Origin: Rheinheimera baltica DSM 14885
GTDB taxonomy: Bacteria; Pseudomonadota; Gammaproteobacteria; Enterobacterales; Alteromonadaceae
Assembly (NCBI RefSeq): GCF_000425345.1
Contig: NZ_AUDG01000012.1
Coordinates: forward strand, 1 to 64,000
Reading direction: 5' to 3'
Length of the DNA stretch: 64,000 bases
Position numbers and translations under genes: made by a program. Below are positions 14,830 to 22,832 of the stretch, one piece after another; position 1 is the first letter of the stretch, and each line of letters starts with the position of its first letter. The notes below the pieces were generated by a model, which was not told the origin of the DNA, ran no database searches, and was given only the letters and a program-made list of their open reading frames with translations.

Positions 14830-15042
14830 GTGATAAATATCCAAATAGACAACCCAGCATTGGAAGCGGATTTAAAACAAGCTTTTGGCGACAATCCGCA
14901 ATCGGTCGCGCACGCTTTTGCTGAGTTTGTGCAGGCAAAACGTATTGGCGATGACATTAAGGTGTCACTAAGTCAGTTAGAGCAAGGGCAAGCACTTAAC
15001 TCTGCCGACGTATTTAACAGCATTCGCGCTAGGTATGAGTAA
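14830..15042 (+). CDS. Antitoxin of a RelB/ParD-like type II toxin-antitoxin pair
   Basis: 70-aa acidic protein starting with GTG after GTGGAG. It begins MINIQIDNPALEADLKQAF, has a helical middle and the end SADVFNSIRARYE, the usual shape of small ParD/RelB-type antitoxins whose N-terminus binds the operator and whose C-terminus wraps the toxin. It overlaps the toxin gene by eight bases, the typical coupling in these modules. It probably represses the pair as a complex with the toxin. Family assignment rests on size, order and partner more than on strong motifs. Confidence 0.75.
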   Translation: MINIQIDNPALEADLKQAFGDNPQSVAHAFAEFVQAKRIGDDIKVSLSQLEQGQALNSADVFNSIRARYE

Positions 15043-15322
15043 ACTCACACTCGCTTTTTCACCCAGAGCTAGCGAGCGCTTAGGGCAAATAGCAGCACAC
15101 TTGTCTGAGCAAGGTTTATCAAATGCATTTGTTATCGATTATCTGAATCAATTTGAGTTGTGGCTGAATAAAGTACTGCTGGAGTTTCCGGATTCAGGTG
15201 TGCCTATGCCGCAATTTGGCGCTGATATAAGAAAAATCTGCTATAAAAAATACAGTTTTGTTTATCGCGTGACGGTAGAGCAAATTGAAATTTTGACGGT
15301 GTATCGAGAAAACTTACCTTAA
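15035..15322 (+). CDS. RelE/ParE-superfamily toxin
   Basis: 95-aa protein with the RelE/ParE fold order: an N-terminal strand (KLTLAFSPRASERL), a helical hairpin (QIAAHLSEQG, FVIDYLNQFELWL), then strands ending in IRKICYKKYSFVYRVTVEQIEILTVYRE. The IRKICYKKYSFVYRV and final Tyr-Arg are typical. Members either cleave mRNA on the ribosome (RelE) or poison gyrase (ParE); which applies cannot be read here. Its stop codon touches the 46-bp repeat and lies four bases from the 3' end of the oppositely oriented tRNA-Gly gene. Confidence 0.85.
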   Translation: MSKLTLAFSPRASERLGQIAAHLSEQGLSNAFVIDYLNQFELWLNKVLLEFPDSGVPMPQFGADIRKICYKKYSFVYRVTVEQIEILTVYRENLP

Positions 15323-15325
15323 AAC

Positions 15326-15399
15326 TGGAGCGGGTGGCGGGAATCGAACCCGTGTCTAAAGCTTGGGAAGCTTTCGTTCTACCATTGAACTACACCCGC
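15326..15399 (-). tRNA. glyU: tRNA-Gly (CCC)
   Basis: On the minus strand the sequence folds fully: acceptor GCGGGTG/CACCCGC, D arm GTTC/GAAC around AATGGTA, anticodon stem AAAGC/GCTTT with loop TTCCCAA (anticodon CCC), T arm and encoded CCA, 74 nt in all. It closely matches the E. coli glyU type. Its 3' 41 bases are repeated 612 bp downstream as a pseudo-tRNA, so the gene appears to be a mobile-element target. No separate terminator is visible because the toxin gene abuts it. Confidence 0.95.
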
Positions 15400-15606
15400 A
15401 GAACAGGCAACCACAGTAATGGAATGCTGCTTCAGCCGTCAACCAGATAAAATACTTTTTTCTTTGTACCTGTTACGCTAATGTAAGTGCTAAGCCAAAC
15501 TTCAAGGAGATGAGGTGCTTAGTATTTGCGAAACATTTAATGCTGCGCTTTATGCGCAAATTAATTACACTAAAAATCAATTTTTAACCTTTAATTTAAT
15601 ATTAAT

Positions 15607-15635
15607 TTGACAAAATTAACCCCTGTTGTGAGAAT
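15607..15635 (+). promoter_or_regulatory. Candidate promoter of the endonuclease toxin gene
   Basis: A perfect TTGACA (15607-15612) is followed after 17 bases by GAGAAT (15630-15635) with a TG extension just upstream. It lies about 60 bases before the toxin start, in the AT-rich part of a 297-base gap (15400-15696) that otherwise shows no gene. The low GC of this stretch is unlike the neighbouring coding DNA. Confidence 0.4.
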
Positions 15636-15696
15636 GCGCGACCTTATGAGTTAGGTTTTTTATTCATAGTCTTGTTTTTACTGGGGTAGTTGCAGC

Positions 15697-16701
15697 ATGC
15701 ACAATCAGCAGTTCGATGGTGTTATCTTGGAAGATAAGTGGGGTAAAACTTACCTCTGCAGCAACTGCCTGTTAGCCTTTGCTTCGCTTGGCGAGAGCCA
15801 GATTTGGGAAGTAAAAGACGCCATTTTCTGTAGCTATTTTCTGCACGATTTAGAACCTTATTGGGATCTACGACAAATCTGGACAGACGTTTACCGTCAT
15901 GCCCGGCCGTGGGAATATGACTTGTCGGGCTACTCTGATTTTCAGCTGCGCGATACACTAATACAGATGTTTGCCCAGCAGGAAATATGGTTATGGCAGT
16001 TAACCGAAGGTTGGGGGCAGCCACCTAAAGGTAACGGCATTGGCGATGGCGGTTTAGTTGCGGGCAGCAGTAGCACAACCCCTTTACCGATATCGAAAAA
16101 AACCAATAAACCCGGCGGCGGTGTAAAAGTCACTAACGCTGTTTCGTCGACAACGGCCACTCATAGCAGTGCAGTTAAGCCAACCAATACGGCATCGACA
16201 AATCAGAGCGTTACCGAGCGGTATGGTGACAATGAAGCGGTTTGGGTAATTGATGAACAAGGTAGGCCGGTATCGGTTACCGCTAGCTTGGGTAGCACTT
16301 ATAGTGATGCGCGTTCGTCGCAGGAAAAGAAACATCAGCGAACGGTAGGGGGCGATGCCCGGTTAGATACCGACGATGGCGGGCATATAATCGGCCACCG
16401 CTTTATGAGTGACCAAGGCTTAAAAAACTTGTTCCCGCAGGATGCTAACTTAAACCGTGGTGCTTATAAATCCATGGAAAATGAATGGGAAGACTGGACT
16501 GAAGAAGGTTATGAAGTAAAACTTACCGTCCGTTTAGACCCGCCAGGTTCAGACCGGCCAGATAACATCATTGCCGAATATCAGGTTTTTGAGAAAACAA
16601 GCGGTGATATGGTATTTGAGCGTCGCCATGGCTTCAACAATCGCAAAGGCGAAGCATTTGAACGGGTCGCCCGCAAAGATATGCAGGACTACAGAGGTTA
16701 A
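15697..16701 (+). CDS. DNA/RNA non-specific endonuclease toxin with unassigned N-terminal region
   Basis: 334-aa protein. The C-terminal part (about 205-334) is an Endonuclea_NS_2-like nuclease of polymorphic toxins: DDGGHIIGHRF (226-236, putative catalytic His230), then NLFPQDANLNRGAYKSME, with the metal-binding Asn, and a final beta strand region. Residues about 105-200 are a low-complexity Ser/Thr/Asn linker. Residues 1-105 are rich in Trp and Phe (WDLRQIWTDV, EIWLWQLTEGW) and match no trafficking domain I know; there is no PAAR, RHS or signal peptide. The next gene, two bases away, encodes a YezG/DUF600-like immunity protein, which supports a toxin role. It lies beside the tRNA-Gly island. 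How it is delivered is unknown. Confidence 0.75.
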   Translation: MHNQQFDGVILEDKWGKTYLCSNCLLAFASLGESQIWEVKDAIFCSYFLHDLEPYWDLRQIWTDVYRHARPWEYDLSGYSDFQLRDTLIQMFAQQEIWLWQLTEGWGQPPKGNGIGDGGLVAGSSSTTPLPISKKTNKPGGGVKVTNAVSSTTATHSSAVKPTNTASTNQSVTERYGDNEAVWVIDEQGRPVSVTASLGSTYSDARSSQEKKHQRTVGGDARLDTDDGGHIIGHRFMSDQGLKNLFPQDANLNRGAYKSMENEWEDWTEEGYEVKLTVRLDPPGSDRPDNIIAEYQVFEKTSGDMVFERRHGFNNRKGEAFERVARKDMQDYRG

Positions 16702-16703
16702 CG

Positions 16704-17096
16704 ATGAATATTGATCCAAAATATATCCAGGAATTAGCAGAACAGGTGTTGCGCTGTAAGCGCGTAATCGAAACAGAGAGCTGGGACGCACTGGCTTTTG
16801 TATTTGATATTGCTGACGGCCATATGGCCAATTCAGGTTTTTTATATGTCGCCGATAAAATTGTGCCTGCATCCGCAGGCATTGAAGAAGACCTTATGGC
16901 GTTAGACAATAAAATTCTGGAGTTTCGCGAAGCCATATTTGAAGCCTGCGGCCATAAATTTGTGCAACTGCTTATTCAAATGAACTCGGCCGGTAAAATT
17001 CATATCGACTTTGAGTTTGATAACCCCAAACGTTGGAATATGGGCCCGGCTAACTACCGCGCAATGCGCGAGCAGTTACGCCCGGTGTTTAACTGA
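16704..17096 (+). CDS. YezG/DUF600-family immunity protein
   Basis: 130-aa cytoplasmic protein. It has the look of the YezG/DUF600 immunity family: a helical start (YIQELAEQVL), a strand with FVFDIADGHMANSGFLYVADK, a helix LDNKILEFREAIFEACG, and the strand pair IHIDFEFDNPKRWNMGP, ending REQLRPVF. Family members neutralise nuclease toxins carried by the preceding gene. Its ATG is two bases after the endonuclease stop, so it is co-translated with it, as toxin-immunity pairs need. The specificity match is inferred from adjacency. Confidence 0.75.
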   Translation: MNIDPKYIQELAEQVLRCKRVIETESWDALAFVFDIADGHMANSGFLYVADKIVPASAGIEEDLMALDNKILEFREAIFEACGHKFVQLLIQMNSAGKIHIDFEFDNPKRWNMGPANYRAMREQLRPVFN

Positions 17097-17104
17097 GAGC
17101 TGCT

Positions 17105-17356
17105 ATGCGTTTAGGGCTAAGCCTATTATTTTTGCTGTCTGTTCCCGCCTTGGGTGCCGTGCAATTTAGTCAAGCGGAATGCCAGGCGTTAAACACTGAG
17201 CGGCTGGATATTCGTAAGCAGCTGCGCCAGCCTTATACCGCTGAACAGGGCGAGCAGTTGCAGGCGCGACAAAAAAAACTACTGCAGTTGCTTAAACATC
17301 ATTGTAAAAAGCCGGTAAAGGTGCCGCCAGTTAGTGTGTTGCCGCGGTTACCGTAA
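17105..17356 (+). CDS. Small secreted protein of unknown function
   Basis: 83-aa protein with a clear signal peptide (MRLGLSLLFLLSVPALGA, cleavage before VQF). The mature part of about 65 residues is a charged helix (QGEQLQARQKKLLQLLKHH) with two cysteines (QAECQAL and HHCKK) that could form a disulfide. I do not recognise a family. It starts eight bases after the immunity gene, so it may be read through from the toxin operon, and its 3' end overlaps the convergent DUF5924 gene by 26 bases. Confidence 0.6.
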   Translation: MRLGLSLLFLLSVPALGAVQFSQAECQALNTERLDIRKQLRQPYTAEQGEQLQARQKKLLQLLKHHCKKPVKVPPVSVLPRLP

Positions 17357-18353
17357 AGCGGGCTAAGCCAATAAGTTGTTCTGACTCGGTAATAACTTTT
17401 ACCTGCCACTGGCCTTGGGCGTTGGTTGGGAAATTCTGTTTATGGCTCCAGGCGCGGTAGCCCTGCTCTCGGCCTCCGCTAATATCCAGCATAATTCGAT
17501 CGACCTCTTTGCCATTGTGCAGCCAAACATGAAACACCTTTTCACGTAAACCACGAGGCACTGTAACCGCGGTAAAACTGTACAACCCCTGTTGGTGTAA
17601 GCGGGTAGCGTCGAGGTGCTGAATACTGCGGCCGGGTTTTCGCTGTTGCTGGTCGACGTTGTGTGACAAGGTAATGGTACTTAAACGCAGCGCAGCCGGT
17701 GGCACAAAACTGCGTAGTTGCCACAAACCCGCGCTTAAGGCTGCCAGTAACAGTACGGTAAGTGGAAAACGCCACCAGTGGCCGTTAGGTATTAGCGCCC
17801 CCAAGCTTGGGAGGCTGAGCACACCGGCGATGGCTAGTGCGGCGGCCAGGCTTTGGCTGGTGGTAAGTTGCAACAATAAGGGCAGTACCACTAACAACAC
17901 TACAAACAAGGCAAAGGCATGAAATACCACAAATAAGGTGCGATGCGGCGCCAGTTTTTTGTAATAAATTGGGTCAATTAATGATACCAGCGCACACAAC
18001 ATAATAAGCACGGTAAAGATGGCTTGAGCATGATCCCAGTGAGTGACAGCCAGGAAAAAGGGCAGGGCAAAAAATAAGCTTTCCTGATGCACCATTTGCA
18101 ACACAAAGCGCACGATATTAGGAGACAGCGCAATGCCAAAGCGCTTTTCTACGCGTTCACGCAGCCAGTTATCCAATAACAACCATAGCCAGCTGAGTAG
18201 TAAACACAGTGCAATAAGTTGTGCCAGCGACTCTTTGCGGTCTACCAATATATAGCTGGCGATGCCAGAGGCGAATGCCAATACGGCCATTAAACCCGGG
18301 TAGCGCTGTAAGGGCGTAAGTATTTGCAGCAGCAGATTTTTGGGCCAGTACAT
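17331..18353 (-). CDS. DUF5924/DUF2914-type membrane protein
   Basis: 340-aa protein with about seven transmembrane helices in residues 15-225 and a C-terminal soluble beta domain (about 235-340) with the DUF2914 blocks VPRGLREKVFHVWLHNGKEVD, GYRAWSHKQ, WQVKVITES, which lies outside the membrane. The function of the family is unknown; proteins of this type are common in Alteromonadales and Pseudomonas. It is read alone, 96 bases after the prpE stop, and converges on the small secreted protein gene. Confidence 0.8.
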   Translation of the reverse strand: MYWPKNLLLQILTPLQRYPGLMAVLAFASGIASYILVDRKESLAQLIALCLLLSWLWLLLDNWLRERVEKRFGIALSPNIVRFVLQMVHQESLFFALPFFLAVTHWDHAQAIFTVLIMLCALVSLIDPIYYKKLAPHRTLFVVFHAFALFVVLLVVLPLLLQLTTSQSLAAALAIAGVLSLPSLGALIPNGHWWRFPLTVLLLAALSAGLWQLRSFVPPAALRLSTITLSHNVDQQQRKPGRSIQHLDATRLHQQGLYSFTAVTVPRGLREKVFHVWLHNGKEVDRIMLDISGGREQGYRAWSHKQNFPTNAQGQWQVKVITESEQLIGLARFTVTAATH

Positions 18354-18449
18354 CTTTAGGGGGAAACTCCGCCTTGTGTTGCTCTGTTATAAGCAACAGA
18401 AGATAGCGGAGTATAGCTTAACCGTGGCTGTCTCACCTCGTGAGAATGA

Positions 18450-20360
18450 TTAAGTTTGTGAAATTACGCCTCTATCTGTCATTAACTGTGCAATTTCTGG
18501 CAAGCTGGCTGGGTCGTCGATAGTTGACGGCACGGTATATTGGCTGCCATCGGCTATTTGCCGCAGTAGCTTACGCAAAATTTTACCGGAGCGGGTTTTA
18601 GGTAAGCGTTTAACAATAACCGCTTTTTTAAAACAGGCTAGGGCACCAATTTCCTGCCGTACCATAGCAACCAGCTCGGCTTCCAGAATGGTTTCGTCAA
18701 CGTCGATACCATTTTTAATCAGCACCAGGGCTAAAGGTTGCTGACCTTTGATCGGCTCGTTAATACCAATAACACAACACTCGGCTATGGCCGGATGGCT
18801 AGACACGATTTGCTCCATCTCACCGGTAGATAAGCGATGGCCTGCAACGTTAATAACATCGTCGGTACGGCCCATAACAAACAAATAACCGTCTTCGTCA
18901 ATATAGCCGCCGTCGCCACTGGCATAGTAGCCAGGGAAGGTAGACAAATAGCCGTCAACATAGCGTTCGTCATTACCCCAAATGGTGGTTAGGCAGCCCG
19001 GGGGGAGTGGTAGTTGCAGCGCAATATAGCCTTGCTCATTGGCTTTTACTGCCTGGCCGTTGTCATTAAGAATGTGTATGTTAAAACCGGGTACCGCTAC
19101 CGTGGATGACCCCGGTTTGGCTGGCATTAATTCAATGCCTGCCGGATTAGCCGCGATTGGCCAGCCGGTTTCGGTTTGCCACCAGTGGTCTATTACCGGC
19201 TTGGCTAGTTTGTCGCTAACCCAATGATAAGTGGCCGGGTCTAGCCGCTCTCCGGCCATAAAAATGCTGCGCAGGGCCGATAAGTCATATTGCTGCAATG
19301 CGGCGTCCGGGTCTTCTTTACGAATGGCTCTAAAGGCGGTGGGTGCCGCAAATAAAATATTAACTTTATGCTCGGCACACACCCGCCAGAATGCCCCCGC
19401 GTCTGGGGTAAATACCGGCTTACCTTCATATAAAATAGTGGTGCAGCCCGCTATGAGTGGGCCATATACAATATAAGAGTGACCTACCACCCAGCCAACA
19501 TCTGATGCGGCCCAAAACACATCGCCCGCTTTGGCGTTATACACCGCTTGCATACTGTAATTCAGTGCTACGGCATGGCCGCCATTGTCGCGTACAACCC
19601 CTTTGGGTTTGCCTGTGGTGCCAGAGGTGTACAACACGTATAGCGGATCGGTGGCTTTTACCGGCTCGCAGGCAGCAGGCTCGGCTTTGGCCATGGCTAA
19701 TTGCCAATCTAAGTCGCGGCCGTTTTGCATTGGCGCGGGCAACTGCGGGCGCTGAAAAATGACGCAGCGTTCGGGTTTGTGCTCTGCTTTAACAATGGCG
19801 TCATCCAGTAGCGGTTTATAGGCAATTAGTTTGCTTATTTCGATACCACAAGAGGCACTTACCACCACTTTAGGTTTGGCATCATCAATACGCAGCGCCA
19901 GCTCATGGGCGGAGAAACCACCAAACACTACCGAGTGCACCGCGCCTAAGCGGGCCACTGCCAACATGGCTATGGCTGCTTGTGGGATCATGGGCATATA
20001 GATAACAGCCCGATCGCCTTTACTAACGCCTAGCGCTTTTAACACACCGGCAAAACGCGCGACATCGTCCCGCAGCTGCAAATAGCTAAATTGCTGTTTG
20101 GTGTTGGTCACCGGCGAGTCGTAAATAAGTGCGGTTTGTTCACCGCGGCCTTGTTCTATATGGTAATCAAGCGCGAGGTAAGCGGTATTGAGTACGCCAT
20201 CAGTAAACCATTGATAATGGTTCGCATCCTGCTGTTGCACAATGCTGTTTGGTGTTTTGTACCAGTTAAGCTGTTCAGCCTGATGACGCCAGAATAGCTC
20301 TGGTGCGGTAATAGATTGTTTATGTTGTTGATAATATTGGCTTTGGGAATTGGTAACCAT
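18450..20360 (-). CDS. prpE: Propionyl-CoA synthetase (propionate-CoA ligase)
   Basis: 636-aa cytoplasmic enzyme read from ATG 20360 with GAGG upstream; the ATG at 20426 lacks a site. It activates propionate to propionyl-CoA through a propionyl-AMP. Motifs of the acyl-CoA synthetase family are intact: YTSGTTGKPKGVVRD (ATP loop), WWQTETGWPI, ASGDGGYIDEDGYLFVMGRTDDVIN and the catalytic lysine in KTRSGKILRKLL. The short form of the N-terminus and the PSTIDDPASLPEI end favour PrpE over Acs. It stands apart from any methylcitrate genes, so it may serve general short-chain fatty acid use. A three-copy 15-bp repeat lies in its upstream region. Confidence 0.9.
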   Translation of the reverse strand: MVTNSQSQYYQQHKQSITAPELFWRHQAEQLNWYKTPNSIVQQQDANHYQWFTDGVLNTAYLALDYHIEQGRGEQTALIYDSPVTNTKQQFSYLQLRDDVARFAGVLKALGVSKGDRAVIYMPMIPQAAIAMLAVARLGAVHSVVFGGFSAHELALRIDDAKPKVVVSASCGIEISKLIAYKPLLDDAIVKAEHKPERCVIFQRPQLPAPMQNGRDLDWQLAMAKAEPAACEPVKATDPLYVLYTSGTTGKPKGVVRDNGGHAVALNYSMQAVYNAKAGDVFWAASDVGWVVGHSYIVYGPLIAGCTTILYEGKPVFTPDAGAFWRVCAEHKVNILFAAPTAFRAIRKEDPDAALQQYDLSALRSIFMAGERLDPATYHWVSDKLAKPVIDHWWQTETGWPIAANPAGIELMPAKPGSSTVAVPGFNIHILNDNGQAVKANEQGYIALQLPLPPGCLTTIWGNDERYVDGYLSTFPGYYASGDGGYIDEDGYLFVMGRTDDVINVAGHRLSTGEMEQIVSSHPAIAECCVIGINEPIKGQQPLALVLIKNGIDVDETILEAELVAMVRQEIGALACFKKAVIVKRLPKTRSGKILRKLLRQIADGSQYTVPSTIDDPASLPEIAQLMTDRGVISQT

Positions 20361-20436
20361 AATAGCGCCCTCGGAGCGTGCATAAAGTGGCAACGATAAT
20401 GCCTCTACTGTAGCGAATAATTGCACTTTAAGAACT

Positions 20437-20481
20437 TAGACTTAAGGTGCATAGACTTTAGGAGAATAGACTTTAGGCGAA
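20437..20481. repeat. Three tandem copies of a 15-bp unit
   Basis: Units TAGACTTAAGGTGCA, TAGACTTTAGGAGAA and TAGACTTTAGGCGAA follow one another without gaps in the divergent region between prpE and arfB. They could be binding sites of a regulator or simple slippage products. Confidence 0.8.
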
Positions 20482-20561
20482 GCGCAGTAAGTACTAAACC
20501 TTGTATGGTTGAGGCGTATATGGTCTGATCACAGCAAAGTTGATGTAAACAGGCATAATTT

Positions 20562-20981
20562 ATGGCAATTCAGATATCAAACAGCGTACAGCTGGCCGAC
20601 AATGAGTTGGAATGGCAGTTTATTCGTTCCAGCGGCGCAGGTGGCCAACACGTGAACAAGGTTTCCACGGCCGCCCAGCTGATTTTTGATATTAGCGCGT
20701 CCAGCTTGCCGCAATTTTATAAAGATAAATTGTTGGGCAAGTCAGACCATCGTATTACTCAAAGTGGCAAAATCATTATTAAATGCCAGCAAAGCCGCAG
20801 CCAGGAAATGAACCGCGAGCAAGCGTTGGCGCAGTTTATAGAGTTGGTGCAATCCGCCGCACGGGTGGCAAAAAAACGTATTGCCACCAAAGCGACTTAC
20901 GGCAGCCAGCAGCGGCGGCTGGAACACAAAAAACAACGTGGCGCGACGAAAGCACTGCGCCAGGGCAAGCCGCAGGTTTAG
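20562..20981 (+). CDS. arfB: Alternative ribosome-rescue factor B (peptidyl-tRNA hydrolase)
   Basis: 139-aa protein that releases peptides from ribosomes stalled without a stop codon. The release-factor core has the catalytic GGQ motif in RSSGAGGQHVNKVSTAAQL (GGQ at about 26-28), followed by the conserved SDHRITQSGKIIIKCQQSRSQ. The basic C-terminal tail (RRLEHKKQRGATKALRQGKPQV), which enters the empty mRNA channel, is complete. Length matches E. coli ArfB/YaeJ (140 aa). It is a single gene, convergent with dbpA, with a 65-bp palindromic repeat between the two stops. Confidence 0.95.
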   Translation: MAIQISNSVQLADNELEWQFIRSSGAGGQHVNKVSTAAQLIFDISASSLPQFYKDKLLGKSDHRITQSGKIIIKCQQSRSQEMNREQALAQFIELVQSAARVAKKRIATKATYGSQQRRLEHKKQRGATKALRQGKPQV

Positions 20982-21028
20982 CTAGCTGTAGGGAGTTTAG
21001 CGGGTAAGCTACGAACCTGTTTACCCAC

Positions 21029-21093
21029 GCTAACACGCCCTGAACCCGTCCATGGCGGCTCGTTTCCGCCCGTCCAGGGCTTCAACGGTTAGC
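21029..21093 (+). repeat. 65-bp imperfect palindromic repeat, copy 1
   Basis: Bounded by GCTAAC and GTTAGC with inner CCATGG/CCAGGG arms around CGGCTCGTTTCCGCCC, so it can fold as a long hairpin. It is 57/65 identical to the reverse complement of 22715-22779. It lies between the convergent arfB and dbpA stop codons and might serve as a bidirectional terminator. Confidence 0.85.
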
Positions 21094-21119
21094 TTAGGGT
21101 AATCAGGTTCTCGTTATTT

Positions 21120-22502
21120 TTACAACGCCCGGGCGCGAATCGATTTACCTTTAATCTTGCCTTCGGCAATAAGTTGAAGCGCCAGCCTGACAGCAGAACG
21201 CTTAACCGCGACAAAACTCCAGATGTCGTGCAATTGAATTTTGCCTAAATCATCATTCGTCAGCTGCTTACTGGCGGTGAGGGCACCAACAATGTCACCG
21301 GCACGGATTTTATGTTTTTTGCCGCCATCCAGTTGCAAGGTAGCCATTAGCGGTTTGGCTGGTGCCTGCGTTGACATAGCTATTGCAGGCAGTTCAGCAC
21401 CTTCAATTTTAATGCCTAAGCCATCTTCCAATGGGATAAGCTTGCCGGCATCGCTGGCGGTAAACAGGCTAATTGCCATGCCACTTTGACCCGCGCGGCC
21501 GGTGCGACCAATACGGTGGGTGTGAGTGTCGGCGTCGTGTGCTAATTGGTAGTTAAATACCGCATCTACACTGCTAATATCTAAACCGCGGGCGGCTACG
21601 TCGGTGGCCACTAAAATGCAGGCACTGCCGTTGGCAAATTGCACCAGAGTTTGGTCGCGGTCTTTTTGCTCCATATCACCATGCAGGGCCAGCACACTAA
21701 AGCCATAGTCGTGCAGTGCATCGGCAACATCTTGCGTTTCGCGTTTGGTATTACAAAACACCATACTGCTTTGGCCCTGATACGTTAGCAATAAGCTGCG
21801 TAAAGCCGTTAAACGGTGGTGGTTGTCGCTAACCTGAAAAAACAACTGCTCAATACTACTGGTGTTATGCTGTTCTTCAACCGTGACACGCAAGGGGTTA
21901 TTGAGTAAACGCTCACTAAGCTTGGCAATAGCATTGGGGTAAGTTGCGCTAAACAGCAGTGTTTGGCGTGCAGCAGGGGCTTTGGCAATAACGGCGTCTA
22001 AATCAGCCTGAAAGCCCATTTCCAGCATGCGGTCGGCTTCATCCAGCACCAGTGTGGTTAAATCATCCAGCTTTAAGCGATTTTGCTCTAAGTGATCAAT
22101 AACCCGGCCCGGTGTGCCGACAATAATATGCGCGCCGTGCTCAAGTGAGCCAATTTGCGGGCCCAATGGCACACCACCACAAAGGGTAAGAATTTTAATA
22201 TTGTGAATGCTACGTGCCAGTTTGCGCAGTTCTGCCGCAACCTGATCGGCCAGCTCGCGGGTGGGGCACAGTACTAATGTTTGTACACGAAAATATTTTA
22301 CATCCAGCTTGGCCAGCAAGCCCAAACCAAAGGCCGCTGTTTTGCCTGAGCCGGTTTTAGCCTGAGCAATGATATCTTGCCCCGCTAATATGGCGGGCAG
22401 TGCCTGCGCCTGTATAGCGGTCATGCTGGTGTAGCCTAAATCATTCAAATTACTAACTAAAGCAACGGGTAAGGCTAGGCTGGAAAAGGAAGTATCGGTC
22501 AT
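21120..22502 (-). CDS. dbpA: ATP-dependent RNA helicase DbpA
   Basis: 460-aa DEAD-box helicase with GGAG before ATG 22502. It unwinds RNA during 50S subunit maturation, guided to hairpin 92 of 23S rRNA. Visible motifs: the Q motif (YTSMTAIQAQALP), Walker A AKTGSGKT, PTRELA, TPGR, LDEADRM, SAT, and the helicase domain 2 motifs VATDVAARGLDI and HRIGRTGRAG. The C-terminal about 75 residues (KHKIRAGDIVGALT, IQLHDIWSFVAV) are the DbpA RNA-binding domain that separates it from other DEAD-box proteins. Copies of the 65-bp repeat flank it on both sides in inverted orientation. Confidence 0.95.
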   Translation of the reverse strand: MTDTSFSSLALPVALVSNLNDLGYTSMTAIQAQALPAILAGQDIIAQAKTGSGKTAAFGLGLLAKLDVKYFRVQTLVLCPTRELADQVAAELRKLARSIHNIKILTLCGGVPLGPQIGSLEHGAHIIVGTPGRVIDHLEQNRLKLDDLTTLVLDEADRMLEMGFQADLDAVIAKAPAARQTLLFSATYPNAIAKLSERLLNNPLRVTVEEQHNTSSIEQLFFQVSDNHHRLTALRSLLLTYQGQSSMVFCNTKRETQDVADALHDYGFSVLALHGDMEQKDRDQTLVQFANGSACILVATDVAARGLDISSVDAVFNYQLAHDADTHTHRIGRTGRAGQSGMAISLFTASDAGKLIPLEDGLGIKIEGAELPAIAMSTQAPAKPLMATLQLDGGKKHKIRAGDIVGALTASKQLTNDDLGKIQLHDIWSFVAVKRSAVRLALQLIAEGKIKGKSIRARAL

Positions 22503-22714
22503 GTAGGTGCTCCGCCAAAAGTAACACTGCGGGCCTGGGCCAGCAAAAGGGGCGGCATTGTAGCAGAATGCGCAGGCTTTGCATCTGTCTGCTGCTGAAA
22601 AAAGCAGCAGAGTAGGGCGCTGGTAATCAGCTACTTTGAACTATGGGATTGAACGCTGCATTAAGAGCACACGGACTGCTACCAAACCATGTAAGCGCAA
22701 TCGGCTTAACATAA

Positions 22715-22779
22715 GCTAACCGTTGCAGCCCTGGATGGGCGAAAACGAGCCCCCAGGGATGGGTTTACGGCGTGTTAGC
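22715..22779 (-). repeat. 65-bp imperfect palindromic repeat, copy 2 (inverted)
   Basis: Same element as 21029-21093 in opposite orientation: GCTAAC and GTTAGC ends with CCCTGG/CCAGGG inner arms. It occupies the middle of a 330-base gap (22503-22832) between dbpA and the M20 peptidase; the remainder of that gap shows no gene. Confidence 0.85.
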
Positions 22780-22832
22780 GTTGATAAACCGATTTCGCGG
22801 TACAACAAAAACCATGATGATGAACGCTTTGC

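Noticed and set aside
15509-15586. Small open frame starting at ATG 15509 after AAGGAG (25 codons)
   Set aside because: The ribosome site touches the start codon and the peptide has no recognisable feature; the region is AT-rich promoter DNA.
21029-22779. Integron attC sites
   Set aside because: The 65-bp repeats have GTTAGC ends, but they do not fit the RYYYAAC/GTTRRRY core, there is no integrase, and dbpA is a core gene, not a cassette.
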